45,333 nt of DNA from an uncultured Adlercreutzia sp. (GTDB lineage Bacteria; Actinomycetota; Coriobacteriia; Coriobacteriales; Eggerthellaceae). The notes under the pieces were generated by a model, which made no database searches, had not been told where the DNA came from, and saw only the letters and a list, made by a program, of their open reading frames with translations. A program made the translations under genes and the position numbers. Below, in pieces: positions 1 to 8,133 of the stretch (positions within the stretch are counted from its first letter, which is position 1; every line of letters begins with the position of its first letter). Location: positions 1 through 45,333 of the forward strand of contig CABSMC010000013.1 in NCBI GenBank assembly GCA_902478715.1, given 5' to 3'.

Positions 1-264
1 CTCGCGAGCGGCGCAAGGAAATACTTTACAGGGACTCGCATCCCCCGTCAAGCGGTTCACGAAATCTCGACAACTTCGCTTTCTCGCTTGACAGGCCGCC
101 CGGACCGCCGGGGGCGCCGCCTTCCGCACTTCCGAAAAAGGCAGCCCGCATATGATACAGCTCCCGGGATTTCGCGCAAGGGGGAATTTGAAAAATCTTT
201 CATCCGCACGAATGGTCCCTGAGACGGCCGAAATTCCGTCGCAATACGTTATGCGTCGCCTCGT

Positions 265-1062
265 TTAATTGCCATGGCGGCCGTGGCCATATCCCTTACC
301 GGCCCCTTGGCCATGTCCGTGACCCTCGTAAGAATCGCCCTTCTGGCCGCTGTGGCACGCGTCGATGCGATCACGCAGCTGACGCATAGTCATAGAAGCA
401 CACTCCTCGAGCGTGTATGAGGGATCGAGGCTCATCAGCTCTTGGGCAGCCTGATAGCGACCAACGCCCAAACCCGCTGCACCTGCCGCATCGCGAGTGG
501 CGCTATCGGCACGGCGACAAGCATGTTCGCAGGATGCAGAGGACAGCGCCTCGTCGCTTTGAGCAACAAGGCTCTCCCCCAAGCGATTGTTCTCAGAAAC
601 CACGTTGACGTCAATAAACGCATCTTTCTCAGCATAAGAGCCGAACGCGTCACTCGACAGCAGCGCGCTGATGACGTCGCCGTAAGGGCGATTCAGCATA
701 TCAACAGCGCCGAGCACGACAGCGCCATCATCATTGAGCGCTTCGGCTTCAATCACGATACCGAACATATTAACCGTAAGCTCAAGAGAGGGATTCACCT
801 CAATGTCCACGAAAGCAGACGGCGCACGATACACGCCATAGGCACCGACGAGGGCCAGCGCGAGCAAAAGGCATGCGGCCCAAGCAGTGACGACACGCGC
901 TCGCGGGCGACGCCGCAGGGAGGCGCGATGCACCTCAACAGAAGGAGCATCCGGCCGCCTCTTCCGCTCTTCCTCGAGAAGGGCCAGCGTGCGTCCGCGG
1001 AGCTCATCGGAAGCATGCTGGGCATCGTAGGCCTCACGGATACGCTGCTCAAGATCGGTCAT
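265..1062 (-). CDS. RsgI-like membrane anti-sigma factor with His/Gly-rich tail
   Basis: 265 aa. The cytoplasmic N-terminus (about residues 1-55, charged and helical) should hold the sigma partner; one membrane segment follows at about 58-76 (VTAWAACLLLALALVGAYGV). Just outside the membrane comes AFVDIEVNPSLELTVN, the signature of the RsgI periplasmic-proximal domain. In that family the Asn-Pro bond is a known self-cleavage site, and N-P is kept here. The rest is extracytoplasmic and ends in a Gly/His tail (GHGHGQGAGKGYGHGRHGN). The ATG overlaps the stop of the ECF sigma gene by 4 bases (ATGA), so the two are translationally coupled. Seen: topology, the NPS motif, the tail. Known: RsgI proteins hold ECF/SigI factors until an outside signal is sensed. 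Inferred: the His-rich tail binds metal or is part of sensing. No carbohydrate-binding domain is present, unlike clostridial RsgI. Confidence 0.75.
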   Translation of the reverse strand: MTDLEQRIREAYDAQHASDELRGRTLALLEEERKRRPDAPSVEVHRASLRRRPRARVVTAWAACLLLALALVGAYGVYRAPSAFVDIEVNPSLELTVNMFGIVIEAEALNDDGAVVLGAVDMLNRPYGDVISALLSSDAFGSYAEKDAFIDVNVVSENNRLGESLVAQSDEALSSASCEHACRRADSATRDAAGAAGLGVGRYQAAQELMSLDPSYTLEECASMTMRQLRDRIDACHSGQKGDSYEGHGHGQGAGKGYGHGRHGN

Positions 1063-1547
1063 GAGAGGGCCTCCTTCAGCGTCTTTTTGCCGCGGGCAAT
1101 CCAGGAATACACGGTATTCACGGGGGCGTCGAGCATCGAGGCGATCTCCGGAGCCGTGTAGCCCTCGTACAGGGCAAGATACACGGGAGTGCGGGGAGGG
1201 TCATCGAGGTCGCTCATGGCATCGAGCACTTCTTTCACACGCGAATCGGGCTGAGCCTCCTCATCGCGGGACGCGAGCGATTCGAATGAGGTCTCATCAA
1301 GCGGCACATTCTTACTCGCAGCCGCCCGCCGCATATCGCGGCACGTGTTCGAAGCAACGCGAATCAACCACGCCTTGCGATGTTCCTCTTCGCGAAACTG
1401 AACATCATCTGCGAGTGCGTATTTCAGAAATGAATTCTGGAACGCGTCCTCGGCATCCGCATGGCGACAAAGCGCCGTAAGGCAAACGCGCCACACGGTA
1501 TCGCCATGACGCGCCATAGTCTCTTCTATGTCGGGGGCAGACCGCAC
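1059..1547 (-). CDS. ECF-type RNA polymerase sigma factor
   Basis: 162 aa. Region 2 covers about residues 8-75 (HADAEDAFQNSFLKYA, then HRKAWLIRVASNTCRD), and region 4 covers about 105-160 with the helix-turn-helix YTAPEIASMLDAPVNTVYSW. Size and layout match a minimal sigma-70 family ECF factor. The reading frame opens with GTG at 1547 with a weak ribosome site; the in-frame ATG at residue 11 (1517) has GAAGAG just upstream and is an alternative start. Only 17 bases separate it from the secreted repeat protein upstream, and its stop overlaps the anti-sigma start, so the three genes look like one transcript. It is probably held inactive by the RsgI-like protein; its target promoters are not visible here. 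Confidence 0.88.
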   Translation of the reverse strand: MRSAPDIEETMARHGDTVWRVCLTALCRHADAEDAFQNSFLKYALADDVQFREEEHRKAWLIRVASNTCRDMRRAAASKNVPLDETSFESLASRDEEAQPDSRVKEVLDAMSDLDDPPRTPVYLALYEGYTAPEIASMLDAPVNTVYSWIARGKKTLKEALS

Positions 1548-1564
1548 GCACTCGCAAGGCTTGT

Positions 1565-1993
1565 TTAGCGAGCGCAGCCGTGACCGCCGCCATGGTGACG
1601 GCCATGGCCATGACCCTGGCCGTTCCCGCTGCCGTAGTTGTCGCAGACGCCATCACCGTCGGCATCCACGTAGCCCGGGCAGTTCGCTCCAGCACCGGCG
1701 CAGTTGTCGCATATGCCGTCGCCGTCGGCATCCACATACCCAAAGCACGCGCCGTCTTGGTAGTTGTCGCAGACGCCATCATCGTCAGCGTCGATGTAGC
1801 CGGGGCACCCACCATTCTCATGTCGGTCGCACAAGCCGCTGGCATTGCGATCCGTGTAATTCGGACACGTCGCCGCAGCCGAACGGGAGCCGATCGCCAT
1901 CGGCGACGACGGGGAAAGGGCGGCGAAAGCCACCGCCGGCACGCAAAGCGCCAACGCGAGCACCACGACAACAACGAAGGTAGACTTCTTCAT
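1565..1993 (-). CDS. Secreted Asp/Cys-repeat protein (thrombospondin-3/EF-hand-like) with His/Gly tail
   Basis: 142 aa. A Sec signal peptide (residues 1-25, cleavage near AVAFA-AL) precedes four tandem units of about 20 residues of the form C-P-x-Y-x-D-A-D-x-D-G-x-C-D-N (for example YVDADGDGVCDN). Alternating Asp at the spacing of a calcium-binding loop plus two Cys per unit resembles thrombospondin type 3 repeats. The C-terminus is GSGNGQGHGHGRHHGGGHG, very like the tail of the anti-sigma factor at 265-1062. The start is firm: AAGGAGGAAC lies 7 bases upstream of the ATG (2001-2010). It is the first gene of the sigma/anti-sigma operon. Calcium or transition-metal binding is inferred from composition; no enzyme domain is visible. 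It is probably exported and may act as a ligand-binding partner or output of the sigma system. Confidence 0.8.
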   Translation of the reverse strand: MKKSTFVVVVVLALALCVPAVAFAALSPSSPMAIGSRSAAATCPNYTDRNASGLCDRHENGGCPGYIDADDDGVCDNYQDGACFGYVDADGDGICDNCAGAGANCPGYVDADGDGVCDNYGSGNGQGHGHGRHHGGGHGCAR

Positions 1994-2104
1994 AATTCAG
2001 GTTCCTCCTTGAGTTTTCTTCCGTCTCTGCAAGTAACACGATTCAGCCACGCGAATCCTTGCAACTTTTTTCATTTCTGGAAAAAACTCCTCTAAGCGGA
2101 AAAC

Positions 2105-2124
2105 GCCGCTGGCACCCAGCCGGC
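2105..2124 (-). terminator. Probable intrinsic terminator of tyrS
   Basis: On the minus strand an imperfect GC-rich stem (GCCGGCTGG / CCAGCGGC, 3-base loop) is followed by GTTTTCC, 33-52 bases after the tyrS stop. The T-tract is short, so confidence is moderate. Confidence 0.55.
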
Positions 2125-2156
2125 AAACCTCAGCACACTTACGCCGGCCTCAAAAG

Positions 2157-3368
2157 CTACTCGAAGCGCACGAACTTCTTCTTCCCCACCTGCACCTCGG
2201 CGCCGGCGAGAACCCCGGGAGCCACGTTGTAGGCTTTGGGGGCAAGCGCCTCGCCGTTGACCTTCACGCCGCCGCCGTCGATAAGGCGACGCGCCTCGGA
2301 GGCGGTGCCAGCCACGCCGGCATCTACCAGAATCTTCGCCACATATACCAGGCCGTTCTCATCCGGCGTCAGATCGGGCGCGAAGATGGGGGCGTCGGCC
2401 GGAAAGCCGTGCTCCTTGAACTTGAGGTCGAAGTCGGCCTCGGCGGCCTCGGCGGCCACGTCGTCGTAGTAGGCGGCCACGATGTTGCGGGCGAGCGCGC
2501 GCTTCGCCTTGTTGGGGTGCAGCTCATCGGCGGCAAGACCGGCCTCGATGGCATCGATTTCGTCCACGGCTTCGGTGGAGGCGAGGCGGTAGTACTTCAC
2601 CATGAGCTCGTCAGGAATGGACATGACCTTCCCGAACATATTGGACGGCTCGTCAGTCAGCCCGATGTAGTTGCCGTAGCTCTTCGACATCTTCTTCACG
2701 CCGTCGGTGCCCTCGAGCAAAGGCAGCGTGAGGCAGACCTGGGGCTCCATGCCCATTTTCTCCATGAGCTCGCGGCCGGCCAGCAGGTTGAACAGCTGGT
2801 CGGTGCCGCCGAGCTCCACGTCGGCCTTGATGACCACGGAGTCGTAGGCCTGCATGACCGGATAGAGGAACTCGTGCAGGCTGATGGATTGCCCGGACGT
2901 GTAGCGGTTGTGGAAGTCGTCGCGTTCCAAGATGCGTGCCACGGTGAAATTCGCCAGCAGCTTCAGGAGCTGCTCCATATCCAAATCAAGGATCCACTCG
3001 GAGTTGTAGCGCAGGACGGTCTTCTCCGGGTCGAGCACCTTGAAGGCCTGGTCCACGTAGGTCTGGGCGTTCTCCTGGATCTTCTCGCGGGAGAGCTGCG
3101 GGCGCGTGGTGTTGCGGCCCGACGGGTCGCCGATGAGCGCCGTGCCGTCGCCGATGATGAGCGTGACCTGGTGCCCCAAGTCCTGGAACTGGCGCAGCTT
3201 GCGCAGGGGCACCGCATGCCCCAGGTGGATGTCGGGGGCCGTCGGGTCGACCCCAAGCTTCACGTTCAGCGGCACGCCGCGCTTGAGCTTCTCCAAAAGC
3301 GCCGATTCGGGTACGATCTGGGCCGTACCGGATTTGATAATGTGCAGTTGTTCCTCAGGAGTAAGCAT
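2157..3368 (-). CDS. tyrS: Tyrosyl-tRNA synthetase
   Basis: 403 aa, usual bacterial TyrRS length. It charges tRNA-Tyr with tyrosine in the cytoplasm. Class I signatures: HLGH at residues 48-51 (HIGH box), the nucleotide-binding region after it (DLGHQVTLIIGDGTALIGD), the tyrosine-pocket stretch QAYDSVVIKADVELGGTDQ, and KMSKS near residue 230. The last 60 or so residues form an S4 RNA-binding domain (TASEARRLIDGGGVKVNGE). The frame stays open to 3548, but ATG at 3368 is the start: it begins the conserved N-terminus MLTPEEQLHII, has GAGAGG 5-10 bases upstream, and a TATAAT box lies about 37 bases further up. It is monocistronic. I looked for a T-box leader, common for tyrS in Firmicutes, and saw none. 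Confidence 0.97.
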   Translation of the reverse strand: MLTPEEQLHIIKSGTAQIVPESALLEKLKRGVPLNVKLGVDPTAPDIHLGHAVPLRKLRQFQDLGHQVTLIIGDGTALIGDPSGRNTTRPQLSREKIQENAQTYVDQAFKVLDPEKTVLRYNSEWILDLDMEQLLKLLANFTVARILERDDFHNRYTSGQSISLHEFLYPVMQAYDSVVIKADVELGGTDQLFNLLAGRELMEKMGMEPQVCLTLPLLEGTDGVKKMSKSYGNYIGLTDEPSNMFGKVMSIPDELMVKYYRLASTEAVDEIDAIEAGLAADELHPNKAKRALARNIVAAYYDDVAAEAAEADFDLKFKEHGFPADAPIFAPDLTPDENGLVYVAKILVDAGVAGTASEARRLIDGGGVKVNGEALAPKAYNVAPGVLAGAEVQVGKKKFVRFE

Positions 3369-3404
3369 GGGTACCTCTCTGCGTGTCGCTTGCAAGTTCA
3401 AGAA

Positions 3405-3410
3405 ATTATA
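3405..3410 (-). promoter_or_regulatory. -10 box of the tyrS promoter
   Basis: A perfect TATAAT on the minus strand, 37 bases upstream of the tyrS ATG. A TTGACA lies upstream, but 29 bases away is too far; TTGGTT at 15 bases is a poor alternative -35. The leader would be only about 30 nt. Confidence 0.55.
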
Positions 3411-3639
3411 GCGCAGAAAACACCCAACCAAATCGACTCTGTCAAGCAGCTCGATGAAGTCCTGGCAATGTCCGCCACACTTTACCGCAATGGCGAATAG
3501 GAACCAGTCGACTGAGAGCGGCACTGCGTCGGTGCGCGGCGAAAGCACATCGTTAAAAGGCCGACGCCCGTACTGACACCCTCGTTTTTCAGTACAGCGA
3601 TCAAAGTCCAGACAATTTCACTATGGGAGACAATCCTTT

Positions 3640-3995
3640 CTCAAACCTTGACAGCTCATCGGAATGGCGCGAGCAGCGTCTGCATAGCTCCTCGGTTATG
3701 CGCGCAGTCCATACCCAAACTGGTAAACGATCCGGACTACTCCAAAACGGCAATCTTCGCCCCCTCGCGCGACGCTGCTTCAGCGGCAGATGCGCCCGAC
3801 ACGCCGGCACCAATGATCACAGCATCAAAATCCTTGGCCTCGACAATATCAGTAATGGACTCGGGGCATCTCCCATGAATATTTCTCGGTAACCGTCATC
3901 TCCCCTGTGTCGGAAAGATCCTTAGAAGCCGATGCTGCTGGGACGCAACCAGCTAGACAGGCTAGAGTTGCCCCCGCCATGCCTAAGGCAGCTTA
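3640..3995 (-). pseudogene. Remnant of a Tat-type FAD-dependent reductase (fumarate-reductase-like flavoprotein)
   Basis: Reading the minus strand, AALGMAGATLACLAGC (the hydrophobic part and lipobox of a Tat leader) continues as VPAASASKDLSDTGE...EKYSWEMP. After a frameshift near 3860 the next frame gives SITDIVEAKDFDAVIIGAG (FAD-binding GxGxxG: GAGVSG), then a stop (TAG) after KIAVLE, then SGSFTSLGMDCAHNRGAM in the same frame before further stops. The Arg-Arg part of the leader is missing and stops lie just upstream. So the copy is truncated at both ends, frameshifted and interrupted. It lies 23 bases past the LuxR gene. It probably derives from a paralogue of the intact flavoprotein at 5279-7102, whose layout it matches. 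Confidence 0.8.
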
Positions 3996-4018
3996 AAGGC
4001 GCAATCAGGGAAACAGGC

Positions 4019-5089
4019 TCATTTGAGCGACTCGATGAAGTCGAGAAGTTCTTCCCGGCTATGCACGCCCAGCTTTTGATATATGTGCTTCACATGCGCT
4101 CGCGCTGTATTGTCGCTAATATAAAGTTTTTGGGCAATCCACGCAGCGCGCCTTCCTTGCACAAGAAAAAGGAGGACCTCTTTTTCGCGATTCGTCAGTC
4201 GGTAACCAACAAGCTGCTCGTCAGTAACCTTCCGAGAGGAAGTTTCATCAAGCCGCTTCTCCAAAAGCCGATAATCGCGCAGTATTTCAAGGGCACTAAG
4301 GGCTATCAGCACAATGAGGCTAGAACGCCAGAGAACATTTGCAACCTCGTCACCGAACAGCACGAGACACGCACCAGAAGCAAACCAAGCCAGCACGTTG
4401 AGAGCAATAACGATGAGTCCCGTCACGTAGAAAGTCCGCCGACCAACACCGACCAGATCGACAATGACTATCACCGATAAAAGTGACTCGGAAAAACCCC
4501 AAGGAGTCGCCGTGCTTATCACCTGGGCCTCTCCAGACAGATCGGCGCCAACCCAGGGCACAACCAAAAGCAGCAGACACGAAAGAATGGCGTAATAACG
4601 AAAATTTACAATGTTCTTGATTTGACCGCGAGCAGCAACCAAGCAAAGTGCGCAAAGCAGAGCACCCACGATAACACAGTAAAAGCTCTCGGGCGTTTGG
4701 AGGACTACGCTAAGGCGACCAAATAGCATCGCCGCCCAGCCTATCCCCAAAGAGCATTGGCACACCAAGCAGCCTGCAAGAGGAACAGCCATGGCTTTAA
4801 GAGCCGAAACGACGTCTTCCAGCGGGTGAGAAGAATCGCCTATCTCCATTTCTCTGGAAGAACGGAGCACGCCGCCGCGAACGAGCAGAGTGATAGCGGC
4901 CACTAATATGCAGGAAGCAATAATGTCAGTGACCATAATGTCGCGAACAATGGTAAAAATCGCGACTGACAAGACCGCCTTCCCAGCAACTACTGCACTG
5001 AGAATCATGAGGTTCTTTGCATAGACCGGATTTGAGTCAGCTTGTGGCATTGCGTTCATAGCTTGTATTATCTTGCAATTCGTACTCAA
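4019..5089 (-). CDS. LuxR-family regulator with polytopic membrane N-terminal domain
   Basis: 356 aa. About eight hydrophobic segments fill residues 28-275, and a LuxR/NarL-type helix-turn-helix closes the protein (about 292-354: LTNREKEVLLFLVQG, then ISDNTARAHVKHIYQKLGVH). There is no receiver domain, so the membrane part presumably senses a ligand or membrane state directly. This design is common in Eggerthellaceae, where such genes stand beside reductase genes. The called start is TTG at 5089; ATG at 5059 or 5050 is as plausible, because no candidate has a strong ribosome site. It is divergent from the Tat flavoprotein at 5279, which it probably controls, and is followed by a dead flavoprotein copy. 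Confidence 0.85.
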   Translation of the reverse strand: MSTNCKIIQAMNAMPQADSNPVYAKNLMILSAVVAGKAVLSVAIFTIVRDIMVTDIIASCILVAAITLLVRGGVLRSSREMEIGDSSHPLEDVVSALKAMAVPLAGCLVCQCSLGIGWAAMLFGRLSVVLQTPESFYCVIVGALLCALCLVAARGQIKNIVNFRYYAILSCLLLLVVPWVGADLSGEAQVISTATPWGFSESLLSVIVIVDLVGVGRRTFYVTGLIVIALNVLAWFASGACLVLFGDEVANVLWRSSLIVLIALSALEILRDYRLLEKRLDETSSRKVTDEQLVGYRLTNREKEVLLFLVQGRRAAWIAQKLYISDNTARAHVKHIYQKLGVHSREELLDFIESLK

Positions 5090-5201
5090 TTGGTAGGAGG
5101 CCGATCAGGCATTTTGCAAAGATTACCCAAAACGTTTATTCATCTTGGCACGAAAATTACCAATTATGGGCATCGCGCTCCCAACCAACCTCTCCCATAA
5201 T
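5087..5201. promoter_or_regulatory. Divergent regulatory region between the LuxR and flavoprotein genes
   Basis: An inverted pair AATTGGTA (5087-5094) and TACCAATT (5159-5166) lies between the genes. A -10-like CATAAT at 5196-5201 faces the flavoprotein with no recognisable -35. The imperfect palindrome CCAATTATGG sits about 43 bases before the expected start point, a position typical of an activator site. The link to the neighbouring LuxR protein is inferred. Confidence 0.4.
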
Positions 5202-5278
5202 CCTCGGTGCGCAAAGCCGCGATGGCTTTTAAGCGCACCCCGCCTCTGCGGGTCGCAACACAACAAAGGAGGAGAGAC

Positions 5279-7102
5279 ATGAAACAGGAGCAGCTTTCGA
5301 GGCGCGGTTTTCTCAAGGGCGCCGGATTGGGAGCCCTCGCCGTATCGGGAATGAGCGCAGGCCTCCTCGGAGGATGCGCGCCACAGCCCAATGGAAGCGC
5401 ATCCGAGGATCAAGGCGACGGGGACGATACCCTCGCTGAGACCGGAAAGCCTCTGCACATTGGCGATGCTCAGGCGAATGGCGAACTCACATGGCTTCCG
5501 ACCGAACCCGCCGATCCCACCAACATCGAAGAGGAGCTGACGGCCGATGTGGTCATCGTGGGCTGCGGCACAGCCGGCACTTGCGCTGCACGCGCTGCAG
5601 CCGAAGAAGGCGCGTCAGTCATCGTTGTCGAGAAAGCCGACCACACAGCTGTCTGTCGCAGCGGCCAATGGGCCGTCATCGGAGGCGAGACCAACAAGCG
5701 TTGGGAGCGCGGCGTTGGACAGGCCAACTACGTCGATCCCGATGAAGTCGTTGAGGCGGTCATGACGGAATGCCAGTACTATCCGAATCGCGCCCTGCTC
5801 AGCAAATGGGCGTACAACAACGGTGAGGTGTTCGATTGGTTTATTGCCGCTAAGCCCGATTTGTTCATCAGCGAAAGATCGACCGATCCGCTGCCCGCCG
5901 TTGAATCTGAAAACGATTGCTCCATTTGGGTTCGCTATTATCCGCTCCCTGAAGGCTTCGATCTTTCGAAGGAGCGCGTCAAGGAGTTCCAGAGCAGCGT
6001 ATCGTTCAATCCTTCCCAGCAGCCCGTCCTCGCAGCAAACTGGCAAAGGGCGGAGGAGGCGGGCGCTGTCTGCTACACCGGCCATTTCGCCGAGAAGCTC
6101 ATCAAAGAAGGCGACAGGGTTACAGGCGTATTCGTTCGCAATGCGGAAACCGGAGCCTACAAGAAAATCATGGCGAACAATGGCGTTTTGCTTGCAGGTG
6201 GCGACATTTCCAACAATCCCGAGATGAATGCCTACTACGCGCCCGATCTGGTATTGAACGGCATTCAGAACATGTGGTCGGACATGGATGCGGAAGGCAA
6301 TTTCACCAACACAGGCGATTGCCAGAAGATGGGCGTCTGGGCTGGCGGAAGACTTCAGCAGAAAGCCGCTCCTATGGTACATTACATGGGAGCCATGTCG
6401 ACCATCGGCGCTGCTCCTTATCTCAGTCTGACCCTGACGGGCAAGCGCTTCACCAATGAGGATATCAGCGCACTCCAATTCCAGAGCGCCGCCGAGCGCA
6501 TTCCCGGCAAGGCCTTCTACACAATATTCGACGCGAAATGGCCCGAGCAACTTCAGGCATTCCAGCCCCGTTTCGCATCAACAAATTATGTGGTAGACAC
6601 ACCGACGCCGGCAAACCTGCTCATCAACGATGTACACCCCTACGTTACGCGAGACGCCATCGAACAAGCCTGCCAGGCAGAAGGGCCCTTCAGCATCATC
6701 AAAGGGGAAACCATCGACGAGCTCCTTTCGAAACTCGAAAACCTCACCGATATAGCGGCAGCCAAAGCGTCCATCGAGCGCTATAACGAGCTTGCCCGCA
6801 ATGGCAAAGACCTCGACTTCGGCAAGCCGGCAAATCGTATGTTCCCCATCGAGAACGGCCCCTTCTACGCATTCCAGGGCGGCATGAACGTTAATCTTGC
6901 CACCCTCATGGGACTCGTAGGCGACGAAGAGTGTCATGTTTTCAACGAGAACGACGAAATCATTCCCGGCCTCTACGTTGCCGGCAACGCTCAGGGCGAG
7001 AGATTCTCCGTTAACTATATTCCCACTATGAGCGGCATGTCTCACTCTTTGGCAATGTACTACGGTTACGTCGCGGGCAAAAATATGGCTGCCGGAATTT
7101 AG
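5279..7102 (+). CDS. Tat-exported FAD-dependent reductase, fumarate-reductase flavoprotein family
   Basis: 607 aa. The twin-arginine leader is SRRGFLK (residues 7-13), then a hydrophobic stretch and Cys33 in LLGGC, a lipobox-like site. The FAD_binding_2 domain begins with DVVIVGCGTAG (90-100, GxGxxG) and EK at 118-119 binds the FAD ribose. The protein ends with the family's closing FAD contact region (YVAGNAQGERFSVNYIPTMS). No haem motifs or separate cytochrome gene are present, so electrons must come from a protein encoded elsewhere. Known: this family reduces fumarate, urocanate and other unsaturated or dietary compounds in gut Eggerthellaceae. The substrate cannot be read from the sequence. 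The start at 5279 is set by AAAGGAGGAG just upstream; the frame opens earlier at 5207. It is divergent from the LuxR regulator and ends at a strong terminator. Confidence 0.9.
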   Translation: MKQEQLSRRGFLKGAGLGALAVSGMSAGLLGGCAPQPNGSASEDQGDGDDTLAETGKPLHIGDAQANGELTWLPTEPADPTNIEEELTADVVIVGCGTAGTCAARAAAEEGASVIVVEKADHTAVCRSGQWAVIGGETNKRWERGVGQANYVDPDEVVEAVMTECQYYPNRALLSKWAYNNGEVFDWFIAAKPDLFISERSTDPLPAVESENDCSIWVRYYPLPEGFDLSKERVKEFQSSVSFNPSQQPVLAANWQRAEEAGAVCYTGHFAEKLIKEGDRVTGVFVRNAETGAYKKIMANNGVLLAGGDISNNPEMNAYYAPDLVLNGIQNMWSDMDAEGNFTNTGDCQKMGVWAGGRLQQKAAPMVHYMGAMSTIGAAPYLSLTLTGKRFTNEDISALQFQSAAERIPGKAFYTIFDAKWPEQLQAFQPRFASTNYVVDTPTPANLLINDVHPYVTRDAIEQACQAEGPFSIIKGETIDELLSKLENLTDIAAAKASIERYNELARNGKDLDFGKPANRMFPIENGPFYAFQGGMNVNLATLMGLVGDEECHVFNENDEIIPGLYVAGNAQGERFSVNYIPTMSGMSHSLAMYYGYVAGKNMAAGI

Positions 7103-7128
7103 GCACAGCGCACAAAGCCCTCCCCATT

Positions 7129-7152
7129 GCGCCCCGGCATCTACCGGGGCGC
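7129..7152 (+). terminator. Intrinsic terminator of the flavoprotein gene
   Basis: A perfect 9-bp stem GCGCCCCGG / CCGGGGCGC with a 6-base loop, followed by CTTTCGATTT, 27 bases after the stop codon. Confidence 0.85.
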
Positions 7153-7177
7153 CTTTCGATTTGCGCAAAGACAGCGT

Positions 7178-7660
7178 TCACTCTGTGAGAATCACGTTAC
7201 TACGCTGATCTGCGACTTGGTGCAGCGCGTCACTGAATCCGCTTATGCTGAAGAGCACGAAATACTCCTGGCGATCGGGGTCACCCCATTTCACGCGGCG
7301 GCTCTTCTCTTCTAAGTCGGTCAGCACGTCGACGCCAATGGGGCCGTTCTTGAACTTGCACTCGCCGAAGACGATGGCGTTGTCGGCCTCCGAAAGTCTT
7401 ACGATATCGATCTCCCCGTCCTTGGCATCCCACCAACGACCCACCTTCTCCAAAAACACCGGAACAATTCCTTGGGCCGAAAGATCCCAGAGCTCCGCGC
7501 GGCGCACGTCCTCGTACACATAGGCGACGTGGCGGTCGATGAAGCTCCTCTTCAGGCGGTCGAGCACCAACTCCCCATGACCCGATTCCAGGTAGCTCAG
7601 ACCCGGCTGGACGAACGGGAACCAGAACTGGAGGAAGTTGTCCGCGATCACGGCCGCCAA
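7178..7660 (-). pseudogene. C-terminal fragment of an AAA ATPase with DUF234 (PD-(D/E)XK-like) domain
   Basis: 160 aa from a TTG codon. VIADNFLQFWFPFVQPG is the linker that opens DUF234, and GEIDIV followed by FGECKFKN has the D...ExK spacing of a PD-(D/E)XK nuclease-like core. The complete family is about 450 aa with an N-terminal P-loop ATPase domain; here no Walker A or B exists upstream. Homology stops within about 10 bases of a strong palindrome (7667-7718). The simplest reading is a deletion that joined the upstream palindromic region to the 3' third of the gene. No ribosome site precedes the TTG, so I treat it as a remnant; a short expressed protein cannot be ruled out. Confidence 0.7.
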
Positions 7661-7666
7661 AGAGTT

Positions 7667-7718
7667 GAAACATTATGCAGCGAAACATTATGTTGCCGCG
7701 CATAATGTTTCGCTGCAT
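7667..7718. repeat. Two direct plus one inverted copy of GAAACATTATG
   Basis: GAAACATTATG occurs at 7667-7677 and 7682-7692, and inverted at 7701-7711. The arms 7675-7692 and 7701-7718 form a perfect 18-bp inverted repeat with an 8-base spacer. It abuts the truncated ATPase gene and is AT-rich compared with its surroundings. Confidence 0.9.
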
Positions 7719-7744
7719 CTTCCGCCAGGACATCGGGACACGAT

Positions 7745-7968
7745 GGCCAAAAATGAGTCGCTAGCTGTACCCGCCGAAGCCCTGAGTGGCTTTTCTGGCC
7801 AAAAAGAGACCGTTGACTGCCGCTGCAACGCAACGCCGCTGTGACACGAAGTGTCATCAATTATCTGACCTGGGAAAACTCTGGACAGATACAGCGGGAT
7901 TTCCCAGCAAGCAGCATAATGGCCAAAAAGAGCACCCGAGCTGCCAGCTTGTGCGCTTTTTTTGGCCA
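7745..7968. repeat. Cluster of GGCCAAAAA repeats ending in an imperfect palindrome; no gene
   Basis: GGCCAAAAA begins at 7745, 7797 and 7921, and its inverse TTTTTGGCCA ends at 7968. The last two form a 49-base imperfect palindrome (arms 7920-7933 and 7955-7968, 12 of 14 paired) with a central perfect AGCTG-c-CAGCT. A short hairpin TGACAC-GAA-GTGTCA lies at 7842-7856. The stretch 7719-8133 holds no convincing gene: open frames there lack homology-like composition and ribosome sites. Confidence 0.7.
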
Positions 7969-8133
7969 AGACATGCCCCAGGAGGCACCAGAACACTTGG
8001 ACGACGGCGCAGCGCCGGATCAAATGAGCCCTGGGCGACGCAGCGGCGCTTGGGCGGCACCGCAGCGCCGAAGTAATACCGCACTCGAGGAGGTATTTGC
8101 CGAAGGGAAGCTCCCACGGCAGGCAATTGCCCC

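Noticed and set aside
1600..1860. Tandem DNA repeat of about 60 bases
   Set aside because: It is explained by the repeated protein units of the secreted Asp/Cys protein.
3369..3600. T-box riboswitch before tyrS
   Set aside because: The mapped -10 leaves a leader of only about 30 nt, and no T-box sequence or specifier stem is seen.
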